Below, in pieces: positions 22,668 through 32,136 of a DNA stretch of 64,000 bases (its first letter is position 1; each line of letters begins with the position of its first letter). A model generated the notes under the pieces. The model had not been told where the DNA came from. It saw only the letters and a list, made by a program, of their open reading frames with translations, and searched no databases. The stretch comes from Chimaeribacter californicus (lineage in GTDB: Bacteria > Pseudomonadota > Gammaproteobacteria > Enterobacterales > Enterobacteriaceae): NCBI RefSeq assembly GCF_002858675.1, contig NZ_PJZF01000002.1:62001-126000 (forward strand), read 5' to 3'. The position numbers and the translations under genes are program-made.

Positions 22668-23518
22668 TGATGCACCTGTTGCGTACCCTCAAGGCACTGC
22701 TGATGGCAGTGCCTTTTTTTGTCATGGGAAGTGCGGTGGCCCAGCCCGCCCAGCGGGTGATTGCGCTGGCACCGAACCTGACGGAGCTGGCGTATGCCGC
22801 CGGGCTGGGGCCGCAGATGGTCGCCGCCAGTGATTATGCGGACTACCCGCCCGCCGCAGAAAAGCTGGAGCGGGTCGCCAACTGGCAGGGGATCAATCTG
22901 GAGCGGATCGTGGCGCTGAAGCCGGATCTGGTGCTGGCGTGGCGCGGCGGCAACCCGCAGCGATCGCTGGATCAATTGCGGGCGCTCGGGGTGCCGGTGA
23001 TCACCCTCGATCTGCAGAGCATCGAGCAGGTGGCAGCAGCGCTGGATCAGCTGGCGGGTTACAGTCGCGCGCCGGAGACCGCGCATCAGGCGGCACAGCA
23101 GCTGCGTGCAGAACGTGAGGCGTTACAGCGGCAGTATGCGCGCACCACCCCGCTGCCGGTGCTGTTGCAATTCGGCACCCGGCCGCTGTTCACCGCCTCC
23201 GGCCAGACGCTGCAAAGCGAAGTCCTGCGGCTGTGCGGCGCGCAGAACCTGTTTGCCGACAGCCGCGTACCGTGGCCGCAGGTAAGCCGCGAACAGGTGC
23301 TGATGCGCCGCCCGGCAGCGATTGTCACCCCCGGCGATCGCGCCGCGCAACAGGCGGTGGCGGCGTGGTGGCAGCCCCAGTTAACGGTGCCGGTAATTGC
23401 CCTGAATTCGGACTGGTTCAGCCGGGCCGGGCCGCGTATTATGCTGGCCGCGCGGCAACTCTGCCCGCAGTTGGCGGCGCTGCCCGCCTCCCCTTCCCCG
23501 GCACGGAACGATCGTTGA
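22667..23518 (+). CDS. btuF: Vitamin B12 ABC transporter periplasmic binding protein BtuF
   Basis: BtuF captures cobalamin in the periplasm for the BtuCD importer. The 283-residue product has a signal peptide ([19 protein letters not shown]) and a class III binding-protein fold with [18 protein letters not shown] at the N-lobe and [20 protein letters not shown] entering the C-lobe. It overlaps mtn by one base; a second ATG follows directly at 22670. yadS starts one base after its stop. The mtn-btuF-yadS order equals that of E. coli; the btuC and btuD genes are not in this window. Confidence 0.94.
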   Translation: MMHLLRTLKALLMAVPFFVMGSAVAQPAQRVIALAPNLTELAYAAGLGPQMVAASDYADYPPAAEKLERVANWQGINLERIVALKPDLVLAWRGGNPQRSLDQLRALGVPVITLDLQSIEQVAAALDQLAGYSRAPETAHQAAQQLRAEREALQRQYARTTPLPVLLQFGTRPLFTASGQTLQSEVLRLCGAQNLFADSRVPWPQVSREQVLMRRPAAIVTPGDRAAQQAVAAWWQPQLTVPVIALNSDWFSRAGPRIMLAARQLCPQLAALPASPSPARNDR

Positions 23519-23519
23519 T

Positions 23520-24140
23520 ATGCTGCTCTACATTCTGGATATTTTAGGCACGGCGGTGTTTGCCATCTCCGGCGTATTGCTGGCGGGTAAATTGCGCATG
23601 GACCCGTTTGGCGTGCTGGTGCTGGGCGTGGTCACAGCGATTGGCGGCGGCACCATCCGCGATATGGCGCTGGATCACGGCCCGGTATTCTGGGTGCGTG
23701 ACCCCACCGATCTGGTGGTGGCGATGGTGACCTGCATGCTGACCATCGCGCTGGTGCGCCAGCCGCGGCGGCTGCCGAAATGGATCCTGCCGGTGCTGGA
23801 CGCGGTCGGGCTGGCGGTATTTGTGGGTATCGGCGTCAATAAAGCGCTGGCCGCCGGCACCGGCCCGCTGGTGGCGGTCTGCATGGGGGTGATCACCGGC
23901 GTGGGCGGCGGCATTATCCGCGATATTCTGGCGCGCGAAATCCCGATGATCCTGCGTACTGAAATTTACGCTACCGCGTGTATCGCCGGCGGCATTGTCC
24001 ACACTGTCGCCTACGCGCTGGGGATGCCGCTCTCGCAGGCGACCCTGCTCGGCATGGCGATCACGCTGGCGATCCGGCTGGCGGCGATCCGCTGGCACCT
24101 GAAATTGCCGACCTTTGTGTTAGAAAACAACGGCGGATGA
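23520..24140 (+). CDS. yadS: TRIC-type (UPF0126) inner membrane protein YadS
   Basis: The 206-residue protein has seven predicted hydrophobic segments arranged as two similar halves. Each half carries the TRIC family glycine motif: VTAIGGGTIRDMAL in the first and ITGVGGGIIRDILA in the second. Relatives form homotrimeric cation channels; the substrate of the enterobacterial member is not established. It is the last gene of the mtn-btuF-yadS operon, starting one base after the btuF stop. Confidence 0.92.
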   Translation: MLLYILDILGTAVFAISGVLLAGKLRMDPFGVLVLGVVTAIGGGTIRDMALDHGPVFWVRDPTDLVVAMVTCMLTIALVRQPRRLPKWILPVLDAVGLAVFVGIGVNKALAAGTGPLVAVCMGVITGVGGGIIRDILAREIPMILRTEIYATACIAGGIVHTVAYALGMPLSQATLLGMAITLAIRLAAIRWHLKLPTFVLENNGG

Positions 24141-24449
24141 TCGCCGGTTTGCCTTGCAAATTACTTAACCACTAATTAAGTATTTCTTGATTAAAAAATA
24201 TTCACCAAACTGATTTGTTCTGTTATATTCATTCACATTGAGAAGCAGCCCTTCATTGTTTCGCTTCTCAATCACCCTTCTGATGCCCTCCTGATTCCCT
24301 TAATGTGACTCGTGACGGCTCAGAAAACAGCGCATTAGTAAACCGGTTAACCTAAGGGACGCGCAGATCGGCTAAAGCCGGCAGCACCCTGTGCCGATAA
24401 TAAGGTAACTGATGCGTTGAACACTTTTTCAACACCAGGATCATGACCC
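24141..24449 (+). other. Leader region of the small exported protein gene
   Basis: The stretch holds a sigma-70 like promoter (24201-24229), then about 214 bases before the next start codon. The leader opens with a 10-bp perfect inverted repeat (ATTGAGAAGC 24237-24246, complement 24263-24272). Further on it contains CGGCT-AAA-AGCCG and GGCA-TGCC short stems. No open frame of note lies in it. The base composition is more AT-rich than the flanking genes over 24150-24260. Confidence 0.55.
24201..24229 (+). promoter_or_regulatory. Putative sigma-70 promoter for the small exported protein
   Basis: TTCACC (24201-24206) and TATATT (24224-24229) are separated by 17 bases. A start site about seven bases downstream would fall at the beginning of the 24237-24272 inverted repeat. 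Confidence 0.55.
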
Positions 24450-24722
24450 ATGCGACAACACCTATTCAGCGCGCTGTTTGCGTTGTGGGTATTGCCGGCA
24501 GCGGCCATCGGAAGTCAGGGCACAGGTGCCCAGGGCGTGATAAATGTTCGTATGGTGATTGTGCCGACCTGCGCAGTGACCGTCACTGACAACACGCCAA
24601 CGGCGGAGTGCGGCAGCGATGCACGCTATCAGCCGGTTATCCGCACCCAGGCTCTGAAACAAGAGGCCCATCTGGCGGGCAACGTGGCACAACAGACGCA
24701 GCTTATTACCGTTGAATGGTGA
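24450..24722 (+). CDS. Small exported protein, possible spore coat U/pilin-like fragment
   Basis: The 90-residue product has a clear signal peptide (MRQHLFSALFALWVLPAAAIG). The mature part begins VINVRMVIVPTCAVTVTD followed by AECG. That spacing recalls the first strand and disulfide of spore coat U/Csu-type pilin domains, but only about half a domain is present and no partner assembly genes are nearby. AGGA stands nine bases before the ATG. It lies between yadS and erpA, where E. coli has no gene, and ends before a strong two-way terminator. The domain resemblance is an inference from pattern only. Confidence 0.65.
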   Translation: MRQHLFSALFALWVLPAAAIGSQGTGAQGVINVRMVIVPTCAVTVTDNTPTAECGSDARYQPVIRTQALKQEAHLAGNVAQQTQLITVEW

Positions 24723-24804
24723 GGCTGCGGCGGGGTTCCACACTACACACAGCAATGCGTTTTACCCAAAATCATATAAGCGTCATCAAAAAAATAACCC
24801 TAAT

Positions 24805-24839
24805 AAAAAACCCGTCTGCCACCGGCACACGGGTTTTTT
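24805..24839. terminator. Bidirectional terminator between the small exported protein gene and erpA
   Basis: AAAAAACCCGT (24805-24815) pairs with ACGGGTTTTTT (24829-24839), with an inner TGCC-GGCA extension. Runs of A on the left and T on the right serve both convergent genes. Confidence 0.9.
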
Positions 24840-24859
24840 TCTGCCCGGCGTTGGCCGCG

Positions 24860-25207
24860 TCAGATGCTGAAGGACGAGCCGCACCCGCAGGTGGTTTTAG
24901 CGTTCGGGTTGGTCACGATAAAGCGCGACCCTTCCAGCCCTTCGGTGTAGTCCACGGAACCGCCCACCAGGTATTGCAGGCTCATCGGGTCTACCACCAG
25001 CGCCACGCCCGCTTTCTCAATGGTCATGTCACCGTCGTTGATCTGATCGTCAAAGGTGAAGCCATACTGGAAACCGCTGCAACCGCCGCCGGTAATATAG
25101 ACCCGCAGTTTCAGGTTCGGGTTCTCTTCGTCAGCAATCAGGTTTTTCACCTTGTGTGCTGCTGCCTCGGTAAATTGCAGGGGCAGTGCTACGACGTCAT
25201 CACTCAT
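24860..25207 (-). CDS. erpA: Iron-sulfur cluster insertion protein ErpA
   Basis: ErpA is an A-type carrier that delivers 4Fe-4S clusters, notably to the isoprenoid enzyme IspG, and is essential for respiration in E. coli. The 115-residue protein has the three cluster cysteines at 43 (GGGCSGF), 107 and 109 (CGCGSSFSI). The ATG at 25207 ([12 protein letters not shown]) has GGAGAT four bases upstream. An in-frame TTG four codons earlier overlaps that site and is rejected. It is transcribed alone, convergent with the small exported gene. Confidence 0.97.
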   Translation of the reverse strand: MSDDVVALPLQFTEAAAHKVKNLIADEENPNLKLRVYITGGGCSGFQYGFTFDDQINDGDMTIEKAGVALVVDPMSLQYLVGGSVDYTEGLEGSRFIVTNPNAKTTCGCGSSFSI

Positions 25208-25291
25208 TTTTATCTCCAACCAGTTTTGCTTCAGGGTGCACCATTAGCCGCCTGAATAATACCCTGATTATCTAATAGCTGAGTATTCTGT

Positions 25292-26734
25292 TCAAGTATT
25301 CGCCGCAGGGGGGCGGTTTCCCTGAGGATTGTCAGCCGCTTGCGGCACTTTCGCCGCCTGTTCGCGGGCCTGACGTTCTAACGTGCGGGCCAGCAGGGTG
25401 GAATACAAGGGCTTACCGCCGAGAAATTGCGCCACCAGCGTCGCGCCCAGGCAGGTAATGATCATCGGCAAAATCAGCTGGTAGTTGTCCGTCATCTCCA
25501 GCACCAGCACGATGCCGGTCAGCGGCGCACGCACGGTGGCCGCAAACAGCGCGCCCATCCCGGCAATGGCAAAGGTGCCCGGCTGCAACCCATACTGCGG
25601 AAACAGCACGCCGCACGCCATGCCGAAGGCGGTGCCGGCCAGCGTGCCGAGTGCCAGCATCGGCGCGAAAATTCCGCCCGGCGCGCCGGAACAGAAGCAG
25701 AGCAGCGTGGTGATGATGCGGGTGAAAAAGAGGGTCAGCAGCATTCCCAGCGTGTAATGCCCCAGCGCCGCCTGCGGGATCAGCCCAAAACCGCCGCTCG
25801 TGGCCGCAGGCATAATCAACCCCAGCACACCGCACAGGCCGCCCAGCAGCCCGCCGGTCAGCAGTATCTTGCGTAACCGGCCGCCATGCAGCCGCTGGAA
25901 CAGATCCTGGGTACGGAAGATCAGCGCATTGAACAGCACGCCGACCAGCCCGAACAGCATCCCGAGCAGCAGATAGAGCCACAGCGTGTCCATCGCCGCC
26001 GCCTGCAATTTGCCGACCTGAATCACGGACGCGCTGCCGTTGAAATACTGGTACACCACGCTTGAGGCGATCACGCCGATGAACACCGCTTTAATGGAAA
26101 TCAGGCTGTAGCGGAACTGCAGGCGCATCTCTTCGATAATAAACAGGATGCCGGCCAGCGGCGCATTGAAGGCGGCGGACAGCCCGGCCGCCGCGCCGGT
26201 AGCCAGCAGCGAGTGGCGCGCCTCCGCACTTTTCAGCCGGAACAGATCCACCAGCATTTTGCCGGCGTTGCCGCCAATCTGCACCGTGGGCCCTTCGCGC
26301 CCGAGCACCATCCCGGCCCCCAGCGTGCCCATGCCGCCGACGAATTTCACCGGGATCACCCGCCACCAACGCACCGGCCGCAACTCCTCCAGCGCGCCCT
26401 CAATCTCCGGGATGCCGGAGCCACCCGCTTCCGGCGCATAGTTGCGCACCAGCAGGTAACCGCCCATCGCCAACAGTGCGGAGAGCACAAACGCCAGCGG
26501 CCACAGCAGCCACGCCTGCCCCGCTGCCGCGTGCAGCGCGCTGAGCCGCTGCTGCGTCACCCAGCCCACTGCCCGCTCAAAGCCCACGCCGAGCAGGCCG
26601 GTCACGCCGCCCACCAGCGCCGCCACCACCAGAATAGCCGCCGGGGTTTTGTCGCGCCGCAGAAAATGCCGCAGCAGGTCACTGCGCCGCAGGCGCACGG
26701 GGGAAAGCGGGCGGGTTTCGTCTTGGGTCATCAT
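25292..26734 (-). CDS. clcA: H(+)/Cl(-) exchange transporter ClcA
   Basis: ClcA exchanges two chloride ions for one proton and supports extreme acid resistance. The 480-residue membrane protein has the three selectivity motifs GSGIPE (about 105-110), GREGPTVQ with the gating glutamate at about 147, and [10 protein letters not shown], plus the internal proton glutamate in IIEEMR. The frame is open far upstream, but [10 protein letters not shown] at 26734 has GGAAG seven bases before it and gives the family's length. It is divergent from hemL. Confidence 0.95.
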   Translation of the reverse strand: MMTQDETRPLSPVRLRRSDLLRHFLRRDKTPAAILVVAALVGGVTGLLGVGFERAVGWVTQQRLSALHAAAGQAWLLWPLAFVLSALLAMGGYLLVRNYAPEAGGSGIPEIEGALEELRPVRWWRVIPVKFVGGMGTLGAGMVLGREGPTVQIGGNAGKMLVDLFRLKSAEARHSLLATGAAAGLSAAFNAPLAGILFIIEEMRLQFRYSLISIKAVFIGVIASSVVYQYFNGSASVIQVGKLQAAAMDTLWLYLLLGMLFGLVGVLFNALIFRTQDLFQRLHGGRLRKILLTGGLLGGLCGVLGLIMPAATSGGFGLIPQAALGHYTLGMLLTLFFTRIITTLLCFCSGAPGGIFAPMLALGTLAGTAFGMACGVLFPQYGLQPGTFAIAGMGALFAATVRAPLTGIVLVLEMTDNYQLILPMIITCLGATLVAQFLGGKPLYSTLLARTLERQAREQAAKVPQAADNPQGNRPPAANT

Positions 26735-26966
26735 CCGGGGTCTTCCAACAGCATTGGGGAAAATAACGCGCCGGGGCGGCACGTCCCACACATCAGCGCC
26801 GGTTATCCTACCCTGCTGAACCGAGCCTGCAACAAAATGGCACGTTTTTCTCATCGCTGTGGGCCGTTCACCGCCCGGCAACGATTTCATAACGCGTGCC
26901 ACTTCACTAGAATAACGGGGTTATCCTCTGCATCCACAGGATGCGAACCTTTTCAGGAGCCGATTC

Positions 26967-28256
26967 ATGAGCCAACACAGCAAGTCCGAAAGCCTGTTCA
27001 CCAGGGCGCAGAAACTGATCCCCGGCGGCGTTAACTCGCCGGTACGTGCCTTTACCGGCGTCGGCGGCGTGCCGCTGTTCGTCGAACATGCGGACGGGGC
27101 TTACCTGTTTGATGCCGACGGCAAAGCCTATATCGACTATGTCGGCTCCTGGGGGCCGATGGTGCTGGGGCACAATAACGCCGCCATCCGCGAGGCGGTG
27201 ATTGAGGCGGCCTCCCGTGGCCTGAGCTTCGGCGCGCCGACCGAGATGGAAGTGACGATGGCGGAGCTGGTCACCGAACTGGTGCCGACCATGGACATGG
27301 TGCGGATGGTGAACTCCGGCACCGAGGCGACCATGAGTGCCATCCGCCTGGCGCGCGGCTTCACCCACCGCGACAAAATCATCAAGTTCGAGGGCTGCTA
27401 CCACGGCCACGCGGACCACCTGCTGGTGAAAGCCGGTTCCGGCGCGCTGACCCTCGGCCAGCCGAACTCACCGGGCGTGCCGGCGGATTTCGCCAGACAC
27501 ACCCTGATTTGCACCTATAACGATCTGGCCTCGGTGCGGACTGCGTTCGAACAGTACCCGGACGACATCGCCTGCATCATCGTGGAGCCGGTGGCCGGTA
27601 ACATGAACTGCGTGCCGCCGCTGCCGGAGTTCCTGCCGGGGCTGCGTGCGCTGTGTGATGAGTTCGGCGCGCTGCTGATCATCGACGAAGTGATGACCGG
27701 CTTCCGCGTGGCGCTGGCCGGCGCGCAGGCGCACTACGGCGTGGTGCCGGATCTCACCTGCCTCGGCAAAATCATCGGCGGCGGGATGCCGGTGGGTGCG
27801 TTTGGCGGCCGGGCTGACGTGATGGCTGCGCTGGCCCCGACCGGGCCGGTGTACCAGGCCGGTACGCTCTCCGGCAACCCGATCGCCATGGCGGCCGGTT
27901 ACGCCTGCCTGACGCAGATCGCCCAGCCGGGCACCCATGAAACCCTGGCCGAGCTCACCGAGAGCCTCGCCACCGGCCTGCTGGCGGCAGCAAAAGAGGA
28001 GAACATCCCGCTGGTGGTGAACCGCGTCGGCGGCATGTTCGGCATCTTCTTCACCAACGCCGAGCGCATCACCTGCTATCAGGATGTGATGGGCTGCGAC
28101 GTGGAACGCTTCAAGCGCTTCTTCCACCTGATGCTGGAGGAAGGCGTCTACCTGGCGCCGTCCGCCTTTGAGGCCGGGTTTATGTCACTGGCGCACACCC
28201 AGGAAGATATCCAGCGCACCATTGACGCCGCCCGCCGCTGCTTCGCGCAGCTCTGA
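26967..28256 (+). CDS. hemL: Glutamate-1-semialdehyde 2,1-aminomutase HemL
   Basis: HemL is the PLP enzyme that converts glutamate-1-semialdehyde to 5-aminolevulinate, the committed tetrapyrrole precursor. The 429-residue protein shows the class III aminotransferase features: [25 protein letters not shown]-like [24 protein letters not shown] and the Schiff-base lysine at about 268 in [17 protein letters not shown] good AGGAG site precedes the ATG. It stands alone between clcA (divergent) and the fhu operon (convergent). Confidence 0.97.
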   Translation: MSQHSKSESLFTRAQKLIPGGVNSPVRAFTGVGGVPLFVEHADGAYLFDADGKAYIDYVGSWGPMVLGHNNAAIREAVIEAASRGLSFGAPTEMEVTMAELVTELVPTMDMVRMVNSGTEATMSAIRLARGFTHRDKIIKFEGCYHGHADHLLVKAGSGALTLGQPNSPGVPADFARHTLICTYNDLASVRTAFEQYPDDIACIIVEPVAGNMNCVPPLPEFLPGLRALCDEFGALLIIDEVMTGFRVALAGAQAHYGVVPDLTCLGKIIGGGMPVGAFGGRADVMAALAPTGPVYQAGTLSGNPIAMAAGYACLTQIAQPGTHETLAELTESLATGLLAAAKEENIPLVVNRVGGMFGIFFTNAERITCYQDVMGCDVERFKRFFHLMLEEGVYLAPSAFEAGFMSLAHTQEDIQRTIDAARRCFAQL

Positions 28257-28272
28257 GCATCACGCCATTAAA

Positions 28273-28294
28273 AAAGGGGCCATCCGGCCCCTTT
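28273..28294. terminator. Bidirectional terminator between hemL and fhuB
   Basis: AAAGGGGCC (28273-28281) pairs with GGCCCCTTT (28286-28294) around an ATCC loop, with further A on the left and T-rich sequence on the right. It serves hemL on plus and fhuB on minus. Confidence 0.85.
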
Positions 28295-28331
28295 ATTGTT
28301 TTTGCGCTCTGCCCTGCCCTACCGTTTTGAA

Positions 28332-30320
28332 CTACGCGGCCTGCTTGCGCAGCAGGTAGATAAAGTACGGCGCGCCGATAAAGGTCGCCAGCAGCCCGGC
28401 CGGGATCTGGTTCGGGAACAGCAGCATCCGCCCACCCCAGTCCGCCAGCAGCATCAGCATGCCGCCCAACAGGGAGGCCATCACCAGCTGCGGCCCTGCC
28501 CGGCGAAAGCCCATCATGCGCGCCATGTGCGGGGCCATCAGCCCGACAAAGCTCAACGGGCCGATGGTCAGCGTGGCTACCGCCGTCATCACCGCCGCCA
28601 GCAGCATAATCACCAGCCGCGTTGGTGCCAGCGCCAGCCCCACCGAACGCGCCGTGGCACTGCCCAGCGGCAGGATCACCAGCCAGCGGCGGCAGAACGG
28701 CGCCAGCGCCAGCAGGAGAATGCCCATCAGCGCGCTGTGCCACGCCTGCGTTGGCGTCACGGAGTAGGTGGAGCCGGAAATCCAGGTCAACAGGCTGCCC
28801 ATCCGCGGGTCGCCGCTCGCCATCAGCAGGGTAATCAGCGTGGTGAACGCGGTGCTGAGGCCAATCCCTGCCAGCAGCATCCGCGCCGGGGAGAAATTGC
28901 CGCGCGCCGTCACCAGCATAATGATCATCAGCGTGCCTGCCGCGCCCAGGCTGCCCGCCGGCAGCAGCCAGCCGAAGGCGTCCCCCGGCACCAGAAACAG
29001 CATCAGCACCACGCCGAATGCCGCGCCGGAGCTGATACCCAGCACTTCCGGGCTGGCCATCGGGTTGCCGGTCAGCTTCTGCATCAGGGTGCCCGCCGCG
29101 CCCAGCATCACGCCCGCGGCCAGCGCCGCCATTACCCGCGGCATCCGCCACGGCAGGAGTTGCGTGAACAGGTCGCCGTGCGCCCAGGCCCAGCCGTTCA
29201 TGTCGCGGCCAAAAGCCAGCGCCACCCACAGCCCGGCCAGCAGGCAGAGCAACCCGCCGCCGACCCACAGCGGCAGGCGCGCACGCTCTGCCGGCACGCT
29301 GCCGCCCTGCGCCATCGGCGGCGGTGCAGTGCGGTGGCGCAGGCGCGGCAGCAGCCATAACAGCAGCGGCGCACCGACCAGCGCCGTCGCCGCCCCGGTC
29401 GGCACATCCTGCCAGACGTGGCTGAGCCACAGCATGATCTGATCCGTCAGCCACAGCAGCAGCGCGCCCAGCAGGGGCGCCAGCAGCAGGCGGCTCACCA
29501 GGCGGCGCGCGCCGAGCAGCGTCGCCAGCAGCGGCGAGAACAGCCCGACAAAGCCAATCACCCCGACGGCGTTCACGATCTGCGCGCTGAGCACAATCGC
29601 CACCCCGAGCGCACAAAGCCGTGCGGTAGAGAGCCCCAGCCCGAGGTTACGGGCGATGCCGTCATCCAGCCCCAGCAGCGTCATCGGCCGCAGCAGCAGC
29701 AACGCCAGCACCAGCGCCAGCACCAGCCGCGGCCACAGGAAACCGGCGATATGCCAGTCTTGCTGGTTGAGCGCGCCGCTGCTCCAGAGGAACAGGCTCT
29801 GTAGCTGATCGTAATTAAACAGCGCCAGCAGGCCGTTGACCGCCCCGCAATAGAGGCTGAGCACCAGCCCGGCGAGGATCAGCGTCACCGGCGACATGCG
29901 TTTGCCCCAGGCGACGCCGAACACCAGCACGCCAATCAGCAGCGCCCCGGCCATCGCCGCAAATTGCTGCGTCAGGAAGCCGCCCGGCATCGGCCACAGG
30001 GTAACGATCGCCAGCCCGAGCTGCGCCCCGGCCGACACCCCCAGCGTGGCCGGTTCCGCCAACGGGTTACGCAATACCTGCTGGAACAGCACCCCGGCCA
30101 GCGCCAGCCCGGCCCCGGCCAGCAGCGCCACCGTGATGCGCGGCAGCAGGCTGTAGTGGAACACCATCTGGCGGACGTCATCTGCATCCGGGTGCCAGAA
30201 CCCGTCCGGCCACAGCGAAAGCGGCAGTTGCCAGCGCAGGTTATAGCCGCTGAGCGCCAGACAGGCGGCGATCAACAAGCTGAAGGTCAGGAGCGCAATG
30301 GCAGGCGTACGGCGGGTCAT
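28332..30320 (-). CDS. fhuB: Fe(3+)-hydroxamate ABC transporter permease FhuB
   Basis: FhuB is the inner-membrane channel for ferrichrome, aerobactin, coprogen and similar siderophores. The 662-residue protein is a fusion of two FecCD-type permease halves of about 330 residues each, as usual for FhuB. Both halves have an ATP-ase contact region (GFVGLFSPLLA and SFVGLMAPHMARM) and the GISSGAAFG or GVSAGAQLG type motif. Its start overlaps the fhuD stop by four bases (ATGA). Last gene of fhuACDB. Confidence 0.96.
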   Translation of the reverse strand: MTRRTPAIALLTFSLLIAACLALSGYNLRWQLPLSLWPDGFWHPDADDVRQMVFHYSLLPRITVALLAGAGLALAGVLFQQVLRNPLAEPATLGVSAGAQLGLAIVTLWPMPGGFLTQQFAAMAGALLIGVLVFGVAWGKRMSPVTLILAGLVLSLYCGAVNGLLALFNYDQLQSLFLWSSGALNQQDWHIAGFLWPRLVLALVLALLLLRPMTLLGLDDGIARNLGLGLSTARLCALGVAIVLSAQIVNAVGVIGFVGLFSPLLATLLGARRLVSRLLLAPLLGALLLWLTDQIMLWLSHVWQDVPTGAATALVGAPLLLWLLPRLRHRTAPPPMAQGGSVPAERARLPLWVGGGLLCLLAGLWVALAFGRDMNGWAWAHGDLFTQLLPWRMPRVMAALAAGVMLGAAGTLMQKLTGNPMASPEVLGISSGAAFGVVLMLFLVPGDAFGWLLPAGSLGAAGTLMIIMLVTARGNFSPARMLLAGIGLSTAFTTLITLLMASGDPRMGSLLTWISGSTYSVTPTQAWHSALMGILLLALAPFCRRWLVILPLGSATARSVGLALAPTRLVIMLLAAVMTAVATLTIGPLSFVGLMAPHMARMMGFRRAGPQLVMASLLGGMLMLLADWGGRMLLFPNQIPAGLLATFIGAPYFIYLLRKQAA

Positions 30321-31210
30321 GAGCGGCCTCCCAGCGCGTGCGGCAACAGGCGGCAGAAGCGCATGGCAGAGAGCGTGGTGCCGTAGAACCAGGTGGCGGG
30401 CAGGTCGGTTATCACGCCGTCGCGCGCCAGCGGCAGCGACTGCCAGAGCGGCGTGGCGGTGATCTCATCACGCAGGCGGCGGTCGCCGTGATCAAAGCAG
30501 AGCGCATGGGCCGGTTTCACGGCAGAGAGCTGTTCAATCCCCACGATCGCACTGCCCCAGAAGTTGGTGTCGCCGGGCCAGGCGTTGGGGACGCCCAGCT
30601 CATCCAGAACATTCATAAACAGGCTGCCTTTGCCGAACACCAGCACATGGCGGGCGTCGAGGAATGAGAACAACAGCACCGGGCGGCGGGCGGCGGGCAG
30701 TTGCGCCCGCGTCTGCGCCATCAGTGCATCAAATTCCGCCAGGTGGCGGCCGGCGGCAGGCCGCAGATCGAGCCGTTCTGCCAGTTGCTGCAACGCGCGG
30801 CGCGCCAGCAGCAGCGGCGGCTGTTTGCCGTCGTAAAAGGCGAAGCCCATGGAGGGCGCAATACGCTGCAACGCGTCCGGCGACGGGCCATACCCGGCAG
30901 AGAGCAGCAGCAGCGACGGCCGCAGCTGTTGCAGCAGCTCCAGGTTCGGCTCAATGCGGCTGCCGACATCCACCACCTCCGGCGGCAGCGCCGGTTCTTT
31001 CACCCACAGGCGGTAGTTGTAGGTGTCTGCAACGCCCAGCGGGGGCACACCGAGGGCGAGCAGCAGCTCGGTCGGCGCCCACTCCAGCGCCACAATTCTG
31101 GCCAGATCCGGGCGGGCGGCCGCCAGCGACGGCCAGGCAGCAAGCAGCGGCGAAAGCGCCAGCGCCTGTAACAGGCGACGGCGCGTGGTGTCAGGTTGGT
31201 CACATTTCAT
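30317..31210 (-). CDS. fhuD: Fe(3+)-hydroxamate ABC transporter substrate-binding protein FhuD
   Basis: FhuD binds ferric hydroxamates in the periplasm and delivers them to FhuB. The 297-residue precursor carries a twin-arginine type signal (TTRRRLLQALALSPLLAA), in line with Tat export of E. coli FhuD. The mature part has the class III binding-protein pattern with RIVALEWAPTELLLALG and the helical linker. It overlaps fhuB by four bases and fhuC by one, so the three are tightly coupled. Confidence 0.95.
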   Translation of the reverse strand: MKCDQPDTTRRRLLQALALSPLLAAWPSLAAARPDLARIVALEWAPTELLLALGVPPLGVADTYNYRLWVKEPALPPEVVDVGSRIEPNLELLQQLRPSLLLLSAGYGPSPDALQRIAPSMGFAFYDGKQPPLLLARRALQQLAERLDLRPAAGRHLAEFDALMAQTRAQLPAARRPVLLFSFLDARHVLVFGKGSLFMNVLDELGVPNAWPGDTNFWGSAIVGIEQLSAVKPAHALCFDHGDRRLRDEITATPLWQSLPLARDGVITDLPATWFYGTTLSAMRFCRLLPHALGGRS

Positions 31211-32034
31211 CAGCAGACAAAGCTCACCGGGGCACCGCCGCCGGGGTGCGGCAGCACGCCCATCGGGATACCGTAAATTTTCTCCAGCACCGGCCCCTGC
31301 ATGATCGCCAGCGGGCTGCCTTCGGCAATCATCTGCCCTTCACGCAGCGCGATCAGGTGATCGCAGTAGCGCGCCGCCACGTTGATGTCATGCAGCACCG
31401 CAATCACCGTCAGCCCGCGTTCGGCGGTCAGCCGTTTGATCAGCGCCAGCACCTCCACCTGATGCGCGATGTCGAGCGCCGAGGTCGGCTCATCCAGCAG
31501 CAGGCAGCGCGTCTCCTGCGCCATCATCATCGCCAGCCAGGCGCGCTGGCGCTCGCCGCCGGAGAGGCTGTCCACCAGCCGGTGGGCGAACGCATTGAGG
31601 CCCACCAGCGCAATCGCCCGCTCTACCGCGTCGCGATCGTGATGGCGGAAACGCCCCAGCGCGCCGTGCCACGGGTAGCGGCCAATCGCCACCAGCTCCT
31701 GCACCGTCATCCCTTCGGCGGGCGGCAATTGCTGCGGCATATAGGCCACTTCACGCGCGAACGCTTTGCTCTCCCACTGCGCCAGCGGCTTATCATTCAG
31801 CAGCAGCGTACCGCCGGAGGGCGGCTGGTGGCGGCCGAGCATTTTCAGCAGCGTGGATTTGCCGGAACCGTTGTGGCCAATCAGGCCGCAGAATTTGCCT
31901 TGGGGAAAGGTCAGCGTCAGGGGAGCGAGCAGCGTGCGCCCGGGAACAGAGAAGCTGACCTGTTGCAGGCACAGCGTGGCGTGGGAGGATGCGGCGGGCG
32001 TGCCGTCGACGGGTTGAATGTTGTTATCCTGCAT
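31210..32034 (-). CDS. fhuC: Fe(3+)-hydroxamate ABC transporter ATP-binding protein FhuC
   Basis: FhuC is the cytoplasmic ATPase of the ferric hydroxamate importer. The 274-residue protein has Walker A (GHNGSGKST), the signature motif SLSGGERQRAW, Walker B (LLLDEPTSALD) and the switch histidine in VLHDINVAARY. The ATG at 32034 has AGGGAATT directly upstream and is chosen over the longer frame from 32064. It follows fhuA after about 100 bases. Confidence 0.96.
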   Translation of the reverse strand: MQDNNIQPVDGTPAASSHATLCLQQVSFSVPGRTLLAPLTLTFPQGKFCGLIGHNGSGKSTLLKMLGRHQPPSGGTLLLNDKPLAQWESKAFAREVAYMPQQLPPAEGMTVQELVAIGRYPWHGALGRFRHHDRDAVERAIALVGLNAFAHRLVDSLSGGERQRAWLAMMMAQETRCLLLDEPTSALDIAHQVEVLALIKRLTAERGLTVIAVLHDINVAARYCDHLIALREGQMIAEGSPLAIMQGPVLEKIYGIPMGVLPHPGGGAPVSFVC

Positions 32035-32136
32035 AATTCCCTGTCTTGAAAACGGGCACGGCATGCCGTGCCCGAAGGTCAGTGTGATATGTCAGGGCGG
32101 CACCGGGTTCATCATGAACGCAAGGCTGTCCTTTAC

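Noticed and set aside
26735-26902. N-terminal extension of ClcA
   Set aside because: The stretch is not hydrophobic or ClcA-like, and a good ribosome-binding site stands before 26734.
28180-29616. Open frame of 478 codons overlapping fhuB on the same strand
   Set aside because: An Ala/Gly/Arg-rich out-of-frame translation inside fhuB and the end of hemL, crossing a terminator; no domain or start signal.
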